28,883 bases of DNA from a virus: the IMG/VR virus record IMGVR_UViG_3300034418_001756, positions 1-28,883 of that record; one strand, given 5' to 3'. Shown here one piece after another: positions 1-8,524 of this stretch; within the stretch, counting starts at the first letter, position 1; each line of letters starts with the position of its first letter. The position numbers and the translations under genes are program-made. A model generated the notes under the pieces. That model saw nothing but the letters and a program-made list of their open reading frames with translations, was not told where the DNA came from and did no database searches.

Positions 1-660
1 ACACTTGACGGTACTTGGCAAAGGTTATCAATAACAAGAAGTGTGAGTCCTTATAGCTTTGCAATAAGCATAAGTACTTATGGAGGCGCAACCGCTAGAG
101 ATATTGAAATTTGGGGCGCACAAGTAGAAAACTTATCCTACGCAACCTCATACATTCCAACTAACGGAGCAACAAACACTAGGCTACAAGATATTGCAAC
201 TAATAGTGGGAACTCTACTTTGATAAATAGTACAGAGGGTGTATTGTATGCAGAGATAGCAGCTTTGGCTGATGATGGCACAAATAGGATTATAAGTTTA
301 TCAGAGAATGGAAACATAGGTAATAGGGTAAACATATTTTATACGTCTGGCTCTAATAAAGTAAAGTTTGTTGTAAGGGTTAATAATTCTAATGTATTTG
401 ATGATACAATAACATTATCAGATATTGTAGCCTATAATAAAATAGCTTTAAAATATAAAGAAAATGATTTTGCAATTTGGATTAACGGAATAAAAGAAAC
501 AGAGCAATTAAGTGGCTCTACATATTCAGAAAATACACTTGATAAATTAAACTTTGACCAAGGTAGTGGTAGTTTTCCTTTCTACGGAAACACAAAAGCA
601 CTAGCAGTTTACAAAGAAGCATTAACAGATGCAGAATTACAATCTTTAACAACAATATAA
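1..660 (+). CDS. Receptor-binding / tail fibre-like protein, C-terminal part (5' cut by window edge)
   Basis: The frame is open from base 1, so the start lies outside the window; the internal GTG at 43 is not the true start. The visible 219 residues begin with a jelly-roll-like segment (TWQRLSITR ... ARDIEIWGAQVEN) and continue into a LamG/concanavalin-like beta-sandwich (IALKYKENDFAIWINGIKE). The order matches the protein at 1542-2669, where TWQRLSITR aligns with QWQRFSHTS and YATSYIPTNGATNTRL with FASSYIKSNEGAASSRL, so the two are paralogues. Such modules usually bind carbohydrate on the host surface or decorate the tail tip. Fibre function is inferred from fold-like features and from the tail context; no catalytic residues were seen. 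Confidence 0.7.
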   Translation, partial: TLDGTWQRLSITRSVSPYSFAISISTYGGATARDIEIWGAQVENLSYATSYIPTNGATNTRLQDIATNSGNSTLINSTEGVLYAEIAALADDGTNRIISLSENGNIGNRVNIFYTSGSNKVKFVVRVNNSNVFDDTITLSDIVAYNKIALKYKENDFAIWINGIKETEQLSGSTYSENTLDKLNFDQGSGSFPFYGNTKALAVYKEALTDAELQSLTTI

Positions 661-661
661 A

Positions 662-976
662 ATGCACATATACAAATTAGTTTTTGATACAGAACAACAA
701 GGCAAACAAGTCTTAATAGATAACAACGTTTGGGAAGAAATAACAATAGAGGGTGTTACAACAATGCAATATATTAACGGAACAAAAGGTGTTGTAAATA
801 TTGGAAAAGTAATTAATCCACAAGCGACAACAGACCCAGAGCATCCTATTTATTATCCTGGTTACGCTTATGACGTAATGAGTACAGATGAATTAGAATT
901 AGAACAATACAGAGTTTATCCAAATGGATCTGCTGCACATATGTTTTATGGTTATAAAAGAGACGATGATAAATAA
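662..976 (+). CDS. Small conserved-looking phage protein after the fibre gene
   Basis: A 104-aa soluble protein that starts one base after the preceding stop. It has no signal peptide and no membrane segment. The middle is rich in beta-forming residues and the C-terminal third is tyrosine-rich (PIYYPGYAYDVM, QYRVYPN, MFYGYKRDDD). It lies between a fibre-like gene and a membrane-protein cassette, and its last codons overlap the next gene (ATGA-type overlap at 966-976). I do not recognise the family. A small tail-tip accessory or fibre-associated protein is possible from position only. Confidence 0.6.
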   Translation: MHIYKLVFDTEQQGKQVLIDNNVWEEITIEGVTTMQYINGTKGVVNIGKVINPQATTDPEHPIYYPGYAYDVMSTDELELEQYRVYPNGSAAHMFYGYKRDDDK

Positions 977-1214
977 AGATATAATTACAAGTATTCAAAA
1001 AGATAAATTATTACACTTCTTTGTAGGCAGTTGTATTTTATTTTTATCATTGTTGTTTTTCAACACATTAATTTCAGTTAGTATTGTTGTTGTTATAGCA
1101 GCTTTAAAGGAAATTATTTATGACGATTTTTTAGCAAAAGGAACGCCCGAAGTTGAAGATTTTATTTATACCATTGTGCCTTGTTTGCTGCACATTATTA
1201 ATTGTTATGTTTAA
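966..1214 (+). CDS. Small membrane protein (YfiM/DUF2279-like pattern), possible lysis cassette member
   Basis: About 82 aa. The ATG at 966 overlaps the upstream stop and is preferred over the longer frame from 924. The N-terminus DKLLHFFVGSCILFLSLLFF leads into hydrophobic stretches at roughly residues 15-32 and 35-50, then ALKEIIYDDFLAKGTPEVED and a last hydrophobic segment. The D-K-x-x-H ... A-x-K-E ... K-G-T-P-E-x-E-D spacing resembles small YfiM/DUF2279-type membrane proteins common in Bacteroidota phages. It is followed at once by a second membrane protein, so a role in lysis is plausible by position. No endolysin gene is visible in the window. Confidence 0.6.
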   Translation: MINKDIITSIQKDKLLHFFVGSCILFLSLLFFNTLISVSIVVVIAALKEIIYDDFLAKGTPEVEDFIYTIVPCLLHIINCYV

Positions 1215-1539
1215 TATAAGATTATTTTTAAGTTATTTGGAAAAATTCAGCCTTGCAATATGGGGGTTAAACCTTATGGATATATTAGCAATTTCTAATA
1301 TTGATTTTTTTAATAATATAGACGGAAACTTAAAAACATTATTTGGAATTGTTGGTTTTGTTTATTTGCTTATTCAATTGCCTTTTAAAATAATGGAATT
1401 AATATCAAAGCATAAATTTAACAAACTAGAAAACGAATTAAAAGAACAAGATCTACTAAGCAAAAAAACGCATCTTGAAGATTTAAAAGAGGTAAACAAA
1501 GTTTTAAAAGATTTTGACGAAGTACACAAAAAGAAATAA
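1207..1539 (+). CDS. Holin-like protein: membrane segment(s) plus C-terminal coiled coil
   Basis: About 110 aa. The ATG at 1207 overlaps the previous gene by 8 bases; a longer frame starts at 1153 but would lie deep inside that gene. A hydrophobic N-terminal part (FLSYLEKFSLAIWGLNLMDI) and a clear membrane segment near residues 45-60 (TLFGIVGFVYLLIQL) are followed by a charged helix of about 45 residues rich in K, E and L (KLENELKEQDLL ...). One or two membrane spans plus a charged tail is typical of phage holins or holin-associated proteins. The assignment rests on topology and neighbours, not on a family signature. Confidence 0.5.
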   Translation: MFNIRLFLSYLEKFSLAIWGLNLMDILAISNIDFFNNIDGNLKTLFGIVGFVYLLIQLPFKIMELISKHKFNKLENELKEQDLLSKKTHLEDLKEVNKVLKDFDEVHKKK

Positions 1540-1541
1540 AT

Positions 1542-2669
1542 ATGTCTATTTTAAATGATTCTGTTTTTTTATTACAGCCAACTGGAGTAAAGGAAAGTAA
1601 AATTTATTCTACATTTCCAACAAACGGCGATGGGGATTTTACTTTTTCAAGAAATTCATTAAAAAATAGAATTGCGCAAAATGGATATATTACAGAGGTA
1701 CAACAAAACATTCCAAGCCTTTCATATAAAACAATAAGTGGAGTTTCTAATGGTTGCCCACATATTGCATTAGAGGCACAATCTACAAATTTAATTACAT
1801 ATTCTGAAAGTTTTAGCGAGTGGACTAGCGTTGGAAATGCAGTTGTAACAGATAACTTTATTGCTTCGCCTGATGGTACAAAAAACGGAGCTAAAATTGT
1901 TTTTGACGGAACATCAAACGCAAGAATTGAGATAGCAGTTACATCAACCGGACAAATTACACAATCAATTTATTTAAAATCAGAGGCCGAAACTCAAGAC
2001 GTTAGCATTGGATGCGTTTCAACTGATTTAAAAGTTGTAACCTTAACAAACCAATGGCAAAGGTTTTCACACACAAGCGCATCGGGATCTACTCCAAGGG
2101 TTTTGTGTAACGATGCTGCAACAATTTATGTAGCTCAGGCACAAGCCGAAAATTCTAGCTTTGCATCTTCTTATATTAAATCAAATGAGGGTGCTGCATC
2201 TTCAAGATTAACAGAGGGTGCTTTTAGTTCTAATTTTTCAACCTCGACAACTTTTCCGGCAAATACCTCAACTTTCGTATTGTGGTTTTCTTATAATGGT
2301 AAAGACGGAGAGTTTAATAAACTATTAAGATTTAAAGACCATTCCGGAGGTAATTCAATGCGCCTTGAAACTTATTCAAATAATTTAATAAATATATTTG
2401 GCGACAATATAAGTGGATCAGGATTAATAAATGGAGGATTTACCTTACAACCTGGAACACTTTGCAAAATGGCAATAGCTTATGATACGTCAAACACTTA
2501 CGTTTATATTAATGGCACAAGTGTTGGACTAAATGCACCAACAGGAGTTTTAAATATTATTGACAATATTTACAATATTAGTACAACTATGAATAATATT
2601 AATATTCATAGAATTGCAGTTTTTAATACACTTAGATCAACAGACGATTTAGTTGCTTTAACCTCGTAA
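1542..2669 (+). CDS. Receptor-binding / tail fibre-like protein with LamG-like C-terminus
   Basis: 375 aa, starting two bases after the holin-like gene. Residues about 20-90 hold a pattern frequent in phage carbohydrate-binding fibres (DFTFSRNSL ... NGYITEV ... LEAQSTNLITYSESFSEW). A beta-rich jelly-roll-like part follows up to about residue 205 (NQWQRFSHTS). The last 150 residues look like a LamG/concanavalin sandwich (TFVLWFSYNGKDG ... MAIAYDTSNTYVYINGTSV). It is paralogous to the truncated protein at 1-660 from about residue 165 on, though the sequences have diverged. Likely role: host-surface recognition at the tail tip. A 60-base AT-rich gap with a weak promoter-like TATATTTA at 2691 separates it from the tail tube gene. 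Confidence 0.7.
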   Translation: MSILNDSVFLLQPTGVKESKIYSTFPTNGDGDFTFSRNSLKNRIAQNGYITEVQQNIPSLSYKTISGVSNGCPHIALEAQSTNLITYSESFSEWTSVGNAVVTDNFIASPDGTKNGAKIVFDGTSNARIEIAVTSTGQITQSIYLKSEAETQDVSIGCVSTDLKVVTLTNQWQRFSHTSASGSTPRVLCNDAATIYVAQAQAENSSFASSYIKSNEGAASSRLTEGAFSSNFSTSTTFPANTSTFVLWFSYNGKDGEFNKLLRFKDHSGGNSMRLETYSNNLINIFGDNISGSGLINGGFTLQPGTLCKMAIAYDTSNTYVYINGTSVGLNAPTGVLNIIDNIYNISTTMNNINIHRIAVFNTLRSTDDLVALTS

Positions 2670-2729
2670 AATTATAATTAAATATTTTCGTATATTTACA
2701 CAAAATTAATAACATTAAAAATTATATAA

Positions 2730-3137
2730 ATGGCTACAACCGGAGTATTTAACGGAACTAACTTAATTTTAACAGTAGAGGGAACTACAGTTGGGCATAC
2801 TACAAGTTGTTCAATGTCTTTATCAATGGACACTCCTGAAGCTACAACAAAAGATTCAAACGGGTTTTCTGAGTATATCGGAGGCGTAAAAGGTGGTGAA
2901 ATATCTTTTGAGGGATTAGTAGTTTATGACGATACGGCAAACGCTATCGAAATGGCTGATTATCTTTTAGCAAGAACGCAATTAACTTGTGTTTTTGGAA
3001 CTGCTGAAACTGGAGACGCAATTTATACTGCTGAGGCGTTTTTATCAAGTGTTGAAATGTCTGCTGAAATGGAAGCTGCCGTAACTTATAGCGGATCTTT
3101 AACAATTACAGGAGCAATCACAAAATCAACTAACTAA
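2730..3137 (+). CDS. Major tail tube protein (TP901-1-like)
   Basis: 135 aa. The pattern is that of siphovirus tail tube proteins of the TP901-1 type: a short N-terminal strand that asks for a loaded ligand-like loop (FNGTNLILTVEGTTVGHTTSCSMS), then TPEATTKDSNGFSEYIGGVKGGEISFEG, then a C-terminal beta sandwich ending in TYSGSLTITG. These proteins stack as hexameric rings around the tape measure protein. Position supports the call: a terminator and then the tail assembly chaperone and the tape measure gene follow, the canonical siphovirus order. The start ATG is preceded by ATTATATAA, a context like that of several starts in the right half of the window. Confidence 0.85.
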   Translation: MATTGVFNGTNLILTVEGTTVGHTTSCSMSLSMDTPEATTKDSNGFSEYIGGVKGGEISFEGLVVYDDTANAIEMADYLLARTQLTCVFGTAETGDAIYTAEAFLSSVEMSAEMEAAVTYSGSLTITGAITKSTN

Positions 3138-3164
3138 TTAACTTTAGTTTATTTATACAGGGCC

Positions 3165-3193
3165 GCCGTCAATATTTGGCGACGGCTTTTTTT
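3165..3193 (+). terminator. Rho-independent terminator after tail tube gene
   Basis: Stem GCCGTC (3165-3170) pairs with GACGGC (3181-3186) across a 10-base loop and is followed by seven T (3187-3193). It would lower expression of the chaperone and tape measure genes relative to the abundant tube protein. Confidence 0.8.
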
Positions 3194-3216
3194 ACATTAA
3201 TTTTAAACCTTAAAAA

Positions 3217-3594
3217 ATGACAAACAAAAAAAGAGGTTACATTGACATCAAAGTTGGTAACAAAAACAGAACACTACATTTCTCAATGAATTTTTGGTCG
3301 GAATTTACCGAGCAATTAGGAATAAGTTTAGCCGAAATAGGCGGAGCTTTTCAAAACGGAATATCAATCAAGGGTTTGAGAGCCTTAGTTTATTCTGCAA
3401 TCCTGGCAAACGATCAAGAAAAAGGAAACGAAATTGATTACAATTTATTTACTGTTGGCGCCTGGCTCGATGAATTAGACGCAGAAAAAATAAATGAAAT
3501 TGTTGAGGTAATGTTGCAATCTAAAATTTTAGGTAATAGTTTAAATGGCGAAACAGAAGCCAAGGGAAAGCGTCAGCCGTCAAAGAAGAAGTAA
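3217..3594 (+). CDS. Tail assembly chaperone, short form (lambda gpG-like)
   Basis: 125 aa, between the tail tube and tape measure genes where siphoviruses carry gpG-type chaperones. These proteins bind the tape measure protein while the tail tube polymerises. The sequence is an alpha/beta domain (YIDIKVGNKNRTLHFSMNFW ... EQLGISLAEIGGAF ... FTVGAWLDELDAEKINEIVEVMLQSK) with a short basic end. Near the 3' end the in-frame heptamer G GGA AAG (3564-3570) is identical to the lambda gpG-gpGT slip site, and the -1 frame is open from 3540 to 3926. Most ribosomes should stop at 3594 to give this form; a minority should make the fused form (see the next entry). Confidence 0.8.
   Translation: MTNKKRGYIDIKVGNKNRTLHFSMNFWSEFTEQLGISLAEIGGAFQNGISIKGLRALVYSAILANDQEKGNEIDYNLFTVGAWLDELDAEKINEIVEVMLQSKILGNSLNGETEAKGKRQPSKKK
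3564..3570 (+). other. Programmed -1 frameshift slip site GGGAAAG
   Basis: The gpG-like gene reads AAG GGA AAG at 3562-3570, giving the canonical X XXY YYZ heptamer G GGA AAG in frame. It is the same heptamer that lambda uses. A second in-frame heptamer, T TTA AAT at 3540-3546, also lies at the very start of the open -1 window and could act instead. I saw no obvious strong downstream stem. Confidence 0.75.
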
Positions 3595-3926
3595 ATTTTG
3601 AAAGTTTAACTGACCATTATATTGGTTTAGTTGGAATAAAGCCTGACGATTTTTGGCGGCAAACCTGGCGAGAAAATGCTTTAATGGCTCAACACTATCA
3701 TAACAATATAAATTTAAATTGGGAGCAAACACGCTATATTGCAGTAATGATTCACAACGTGCAATGTGAGAAAAAATCTCAAATGTTAAAGCCTGAAGAT
3801 TTATTTGAATTGCCAAGTGATATTGCAAGAAAAAAGAAAAGGGCAGAGCCTAAATCCACAAAGGAGCAAATGGATGCTTTTATGGTAAAATATCAATCAA
3901 TGACCAATAAAAAGACGTTAAAATAA
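3570..3926 (+). CDS. Tail assembly chaperone frameshift extension (T domain of a gpGT-like fusion)
   Basis: The -1 frame after the slip site encodes about 118 residues (ASAVKEEVNFESLTDHYIGL ...). If slippage is at 3564-3570 the fusion starts at 3217 and is about 236 aa long. The extension has the typical T-domain look: DFWRQTWRENALMAQHYHN, then NWEQTRYIAVMIHNV, then a basic tail. The only good ATG in this frame is at 3684, after this domain has begun, so independent translation would lose the DFWRxTWRE part. This favours expression by frameshift. In lambda, gpGT recruits tail tube subunits to the tape measure complex. The stop codon lies inside the loop of the following terminator. Confidence 0.75.
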   Translation, partial: ASAVKEEVNFESLTDHYIGLVGIKPDDFWRQTWRENALMAQHYHNNINLNWEQTRYIAVMIHNVQCEKKSQMLKPEDLFELPSDIARKKKRAEPKSTKEQMDAFMVKYQSMTNKKTLK

Positions 3927-3942
3927 AAGCGTCTTTTTTTTT
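3911..3942 (+). terminator. Rho-independent terminator overlapping the end of the chaperone extension
   Basis: Stem AAAGACG (3911-3917) pairs with CGTCTTT (3930-3936); the 12-base loop contains the TAA stop of the frameshift product (3924-3926). A run of T extends to 3942. A promoter-like TATTTTTG follows at once, so transcription may be reset before the tape measure gene. Confidence 0.75.
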
Positions 3943-3943
3943 G

Positions 3944-3951
3944 TATTTTTG
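3944..3951 (+). promoter_or_regulatory. Bacteroidota-type -7 element ahead of the tape measure gene
   Basis: TATTTTTG fits the TAnnTTTG -7 consensus and lies 20 bases before the tape measure ATG at 3971, directly after a terminator. No convincing -33 TTTG is present at the right distance, so this is a partial match. Confidence 0.45.
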
Positions 3952-3970
3952 TTTCAACTTATTTAATACT

Positions 3971-6208
3971 ATGCCTGAACAAAATTTAAAAATAAATATT
4001 ACCGGAGATTCTTCAAAGCTATCAAATGCGCTAAGTTCTGCGAGTTCTAAATTATCAAAATTTGGCTCAAAAATGCAAAGCGTTGGAAAGTCATTAACAA
4101 CAAGATTAACTCTGCCTTTAGCCGTTGCAGGTGGTGCGGCGGTTAAATTTGCAAGTGATTTTCAAGAATCAATGAACAAAGTAGATGTTGCCTTTGGTAA
4201 ATCTAAAAAAGAGGTTAAAGACTTTGCAAAAACTACTTTAAAGCAATTCGGTATTGCGGAGGGTAGCGCCTTGGATATGGCCGCCTTGTTTGGAGATATG
4301 GCTACTTCAATGGGATTAAATCAAAGCGCTGCTTCTGATATGAGTACGTCTTTAGTTGGTTTGGCCGGAGATTTAGCGTCTTTTAAAAATATAGGTATTG
4401 ATCAGGCAACAACCGCATTAGCCGGTGTTTTTACCGGAGAAACAGAATCTTTAAAAAGATTAGGTATTGTTATGACTGAGGCAAACTTAAAAAGTTTTGC
4501 TATGGAGAGAGGAATGAACGCCAATATAAAAACAATGACACAAGCGCAAAAAGTTGCGTTGCGTTATAAGTTCATAATGGAAGCAACCTCAAACGCTCAG
4601 GGAGATTTTAGCAGAACAAGCGGGGGTGCTGCAAACCAAATGAGAATATTTCAGGAATCTTTAAAAGAACTATCTGCAAAGTTTGGTCAAATCATATTAC
4701 CGGTATTTACTAAATTAGTAACATTTGCCAACGGCTTATTGCAAAAATTTTCAGAACTAAGTCCAACAACAAAAAAACTAATTGTAATTTTTGCGGGTGT
4801 GGCTGCGGCTTTAGGGCCAGTACTTTATGTTTTAGGAACTTTAGTTACTTTGGCTCCGGCTATCGGTACGGCTTTAACAGTTATGATGGGGCCTATTGGT
4901 TTAATAGTTGCCGGATTAACTGCAATATCAGTTGTAATTTATAAAAATTGGGCGGGTATAAAATCCGCTTTAGTAAAAATAGGAAACTATTTTATTGACT
5001 TATATAATAATTCTTTACCTATACAATTAGCAGTAAACTCTTTAATTGCCAATTTTAAGAATATGTTAGCAATTGGAAAGTTTGTTTTTTCTACTTTTTC
5101 AACTATTATAAAAACTTTTGCAAATAATTTTATCACTTTATTTAAGGGTATTGGCGATATTATTATGGGTGTTTTTACTTTTGATAAAGATAAAATTGTT
5201 CAAGGCTTTTCAGACTTAGCAGATGGCCTAAAAAATAATGTTACCGCTGCATTTGATGCAATTAAAACAGACGCCTCAATTTTAGGTAGTTCCGTTGTAG
5301 ATAATTTTAATGAATCTTTACAACAAAAAACAATCGCAAAAATTGTTGTTCCGGTTGAAATGTCTGTTAGCGGAGGTGGAACTGACGCAACAACAGATGT
5401 TGGTGGAGGCGGTGGTGTTTCAACAAGACCAATGGCAACTTCTGCATTATCAGGAGTAACCGGTGCGGGAATACAAACGCCTGTAAGCGATATGATTGCA
5501 GCAGATACACAAAGAATTCCAACTGTTATGGCAGAGCAACAAGCCAAGTTAGCAGAGGCAAGATTGTACGCATTACAACAAACGGCACAATTTAACGAAA
5601 GAGTTGGACAAGTTATAACCGGAGGATTGCAAAATTTAGCGTCAGGAATGGCGGCTGCTTTAGGAAGTGCAATATCTTCAGGTGGCAATTTAGCGGGTAA
5701 ACTATCAAATGTTATTCTTGGAAGTATTGGAGGGATGGCTATTCAATTAGGAAAATTAGCTATTGGAATAGGTATAACATTGAAAAAAATTAAAGTTGCT
5801 TTTAAATCTTTAGCACCTGGTGTTGCAATTGCTGCGGGTGTTGCCTTAATTGCATTAGGTAGTTTGTTTAGGGCTGGAGCTGCAAGAATTGGTAGTGGCG
5901 GCGGCGGAGGTGGTCGTCGAGGTAGCGGAGGAAGTGGAGGTAGTTACACAGGAGGAAATACTGCCGGAGGTGCAACTGCATTCGCAAATGGTGGAATTAT
6001 TAGTGGCCCAACAATGGGATTGGTTGGTGAATATCCAGGAGCAAGGCAAAATCCTGAAGTTATAGCGCCTTTAAATAAACTACAATCTATTATAGGCAAA
6101 TCAAACAATAGAGGAAATATAAACGTTACCGGTGAGGTTAGAGTTGATGGTCAGGATCTTTTAATTGCAATAGAACGAGCAAACGAAACGGCGGGTAGAG
6201 TTTACTAA
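3971..6208 (+). CDS. Tail tape measure protein A
   Basis: 745 aa from the ATG at 3971 (MPEQNLKINI). An upstream in-frame ATG at 3941 lies inside the terminator/promoter and is unlikely to be used. Residues about 20-260 match the TP901-type tape measure core (KFGSKMQSVGKSL, then FASDFQESMNKVDVAFG, then ALAGVFTGETESLKRLG). Hydrophobic segments near 270-320 follow, then helical repeats, a Gly-rich stretch near 665-690, and a conserved-looking end (ANGGIISGPTMGLVGEYPGA, NPEVIAPLNKL). The protein sets tail length and is ejected with DNA. At about 1.5 angstrom per residue the tail would be roughly 110 nm; this is an estimate only. It is unrelated in sequence to the second tape-measure-like protein at 25034. 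Confidence 0.9.
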   Translation: MPEQNLKINITGDSSKLSNALSSASSKLSKFGSKMQSVGKSLTTRLTLPLAVAGGAAVKFASDFQESMNKVDVAFGKSKKEVKDFAKTTLKQFGIAEGSALDMAALFGDMATSMGLNQSAASDMSTSLVGLAGDLASFKNIGIDQATTALAGVFTGETESLKRLGIVMTEANLKSFAMERGMNANIKTMTQAQKVALRYKFIMEATSNAQGDFSRTSGGAANQMRIFQESLKELSAKFGQIILPVFTKLVTFANGLLQKFSELSPTTKKLIVIFAGVAAALGPVLYVLGTLVTLAPAIGTALTVMMGPIGLIVAGLTAISVVIYKNWAGIKSALVKIGNYFIDLYNNSLPIQLAVNSLIANFKNMLAIGKFVFSTFSTIIKTFANNFITLFKGIGDIIMGVFTFDKDKIVQGFSDLADGLKNNVTAAFDAIKTDASILGSSVVDNFNESLQQKTIAKIVVPVEMSVSGGGTDATTDVGGGGGVSTRPMATSALSGVTGAGIQTPVSDMIAADTQRIPTVMAEQQAKLAEARLYALQQTAQFNERVGQVITGGLQNLASGMAAALGSAISSGGNLAGKLSNVILGSIGGMAIQLGKLAIGIGITLKKIKVAFKSLAPGVAIAAGVALIALGSLFRAGAARIGSGGGGGGRRGSGGSGGSYTGGNTAGGATAFANGGIISGPTMGLVGEYPGARQNPEVIAPLNKLQSIIGKSNNRGNINVTGEVRVDGQDLLIAIERANETAGRVY

Positions 6209-6217
6209 AATAAAAAA

Positions 6218-8524
6218 ATGGCATACGGCGTAAAATATAGACTAGAGTTTTCCGATGTTTTAGGATATGGAAAAAAAGTTGAAATATTAAAAAAGGATTA
6301 TACCGGAGACGTACTTCCAATGGTAGGAGGCGCAAATCCGGTTTCAATATCTTGGCAATCCTCTAACAATTTTTATGATCCTATAATTGGCTCAAAATGT
6401 CAATTAAATTTATTTGTTACCGACGACGTAACTTATGACGATTTTTATAAGTTTGACGAAAGAGAATACAAAGTAGTTGTTTATTATAAGCAAACGCAAT
6501 CAGACGAATACAATGACCGAGTAATTTCAGACGGCGGACAAGTTGAAAGCATTAACTGCCTAGAAAGTATTATTGATAACTATTCCGATTCTGATGTTTG
6601 GGCAATTTATTGGTCGGGTTTTTTAGTTAATGATCGTTATAAAGAAAAAATGATTTCAACTCCTTTTGCGGTTAGTTTTAACGCTTTTGATGGTTTAGGT
6701 ACTTTAAACAATTTCAATAGCACAATAGGCTACAATAACAACAATGCGCCAATAAATATCACAAACCTTGAACGTATTAGCGAAATACTTCAAAACTTAG
6801 ATTTAGACTTAGATATTTATATTGCCTCAGATATAAAATACAGAACTTTTGGCCCAGTAACAACAACTGAATTTGAAAACTTAATAACGTTGGATTTTGG
6901 TTATGATGAAATGACTGGAGACTTTTCTTTATTAAACGCAAAACAACAATTAGAGCTTTTACTAAAGCAATTTAATTTAAGAATTTTTCAATCATATAAC
7001 AAATGGTATATTGTTGAGGTAACAAATATTTTTGATTATTACGTTAAAGATTTAATTTATAATGAATTACAACAAGGTGGAACGCCAACAGGAATCAGAA
7101 ACCAAATTACCACTCAATATGAAAGTACCTCAAAAGAATATGTTGATTTTAGAAAATATGATTATTTAGGCGCTAGTATTGGAAATGTCAGAAAACAAAT
7201 ACTTTTTAGTAATGAAAGCGATTTAAAAGAAACCGGAAATAGTTTATCAAAAGAGTATTTGCAACCAGCCTCGCAAGTTCATATTGTTGGAAATTATTTA
7301 AAGACAAAAAATGCTTTTTATAATTCAGGTTTTGAATATGGCGATTATGGTTTTGAAATTCAAGAAAATAGTTCTATTTCAATAGGTTTTACAATAACCA
7401 ATCCCGGAAGTGGTTTTTTTGACGGAACTACAAGTTTTTCTCCTAGTGGCGGAAGCGGTACGGGTTTAACCGTTAGCGCTACAATATCAGGTGGAAGCGT
7501 TCAATCTTTAGTAATAACTAGCAACGGACAAAACTATTTAGTTGGCGATACGCTTACTATTCCTTTTCAAGATACTTTTGGAGTAGATTGTACTTTTGAT
7601 TTAACATACGTTCCATATTATGCAGAAATTGCAACAGATGAAATTTCATATAAGGGTAGAAGATCAATGAAATTAACTAGCATTGCGCCAACAACTGGTT
7701 TTGTTGAAATGTTTAGATTTGAAACTGAAGTATTTAATCCGCAAGAGGTAAAATATTCTGATTTTACTTGTAAACTAAAATACTATTTTAACTTTTTAAA
7801 CTCACAAAACTCAGATGTTTCAGCAACTTTTCAATATTCAATTACTACAACTCTAGGCAGTGTTGGGTATTTTTGGGATGCTGCAACCGGAAAATTTTCT
7901 TCAACTTATGGAGGTACAAATTTAATAACTACGACAACGCCAAATAAGTGGGTTGATTTAAACATTGCTTTAAATGATACTGACTTAAATATTGGCTCAG
8001 ATACAACGGCAATTATTAGATTTGTAGTATCTAACACTAAATGTTCCGATACGGATTACAATACAACGTATTATGATAATATGCAAGTATTACAATCTAA
8101 AACTTCAGCGGATGAATCAAATCAAACTTTTATATCAAAATTAACTAATACCGGAGTAAATACAAATATTAAAAAGGTAACAAGAATACCTGACCAAAAA
8201 TCAGGATATTTTAGAACTCGAGAAGATTATCCAGCCATAACATTTAAACCAAATAGTATTGATTTAATGAAAGTTTTAGGAAAAAATATTTCTAACGATT
8301 ACAGGGAGTATTTAACAAGATATACTGGAACTTTCAGAAATTTAAAAAGGGAGCCTTTATCTATTCACAATAAAATATGGTTTTATTTTTCTGCTAATAA
8401 TTATGATCCACAATCTACAATAATTGACGGATTGACTTATAATATTAAAAATGCAGAGTTTCAAGTTAAATCACACTTACCAAATAATGATGACGATACT
8501 CCTACAACTAGCATAATAAATTAA
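6218..8524 (+). CDS. Large tail tip / baseplate protein
   Basis: 768 aa, starting nine bases after the tape measure gene. The N-terminus (MAYGVKYRLEFSDVLGYGKK ... YTGDVLPMVG ... PIIGSKCQLNLF) has the look of tail tip proteins that follow the tape measure gene in Bacteroidota siphophages. Residues about 230-270 form a helix-rich segment (NAKQQLELLLKQFNLRIFQSYNKWYIVE). A Gly/Ser-rich beta module near 395-460 (GFFDGTTSFSPSGGSGTG) and a carbohydrate-binding-like beta sandwich near 480-640 follow. The expected role is a distal tail or hub protein linking tail tube to fibres. It ends at a strong terminator, closing the late transcript. Confidence 0.7.
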   Translation: MAYGVKYRLEFSDVLGYGKKVEILKKDYTGDVLPMVGGANPVSISWQSSNNFYDPIIGSKCQLNLFVTDDVTYDDFYKFDEREYKVVVYYKQTQSDEYNDRVISDGGQVESINCLESIIDNYSDSDVWAIYWSGFLVNDRYKEKMISTPFAVSFNAFDGLGTLNNFNSTIGYNNNNAPINITNLERISEILQNLDLDLDIYIASDIKYRTFGPVTTTEFENLITLDFGYDEMTGDFSLLNAKQQLELLLKQFNLRIFQSYNKWYIVEVTNIFDYYVKDLIYNELQQGGTPTGIRNQITTQYESTSKEYVDFRKYDYLGASIGNVRKQILFSNESDLKETGNSLSKEYLQPASQVHIVGNYLKTKNAFYNSGFEYGDYGFEIQENSSISIGFTITNPGSGFFDGTTSFSPSGGSGTGLTVSATISGGSVQSLVITSNGQNYLVGDTLTIPFQDTFGVDCTFDLTYVPYYAEIATDEISYKGRRSMKLTSIAPTTGFVEMFRFETEVFNPQEVKYSDFTCKLKYYFNFLNSQNSDVSATFQYSITTTLGSVGYFWDAATGKFSSTYGGTNLITTTTPNKWVDLNIALNDTDLNIGSDTTAIIRFVVSNTKCSDTDYNTTYYDNMQVLQSKTSADESNQTFISKLTNTGVNTNIKKVTRIPDQKSGYFRTREDYPAITFKPNSIDLMKVLGKNISNDYREYLTRYTGTFRNLKREPLSIHNKIWFYFSANNYDPQSTIIDGLTYNIKNAEFQVKSHLPNNDDDTPTTSIIN

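Noticed and set aside
1-2669. Diversity-generating retroelement acting on the fibre genes
   Set aside because: No reverse transcriptase, template repeat or adenine-biased variable repeat was found; the likeness of the two fibre proteins is ordinary paralogy.
3540-3546. T TTA AAT as the main frameshift site of chaperone A
   Set aside because: It is canonical and in frame, but GGGAAAG 18 bases later equals the lambda site and leaves a fusion of typical length; kept as a second candidate only.
5200-5688. Long minus-strand open frames inside the tape measure and other genes
   Set aside because: They lie opposite strongly supported genes, have low-complexity Pro/Ala/Ser/Cys content and no own signals, so they are shadows of the + strand genes.
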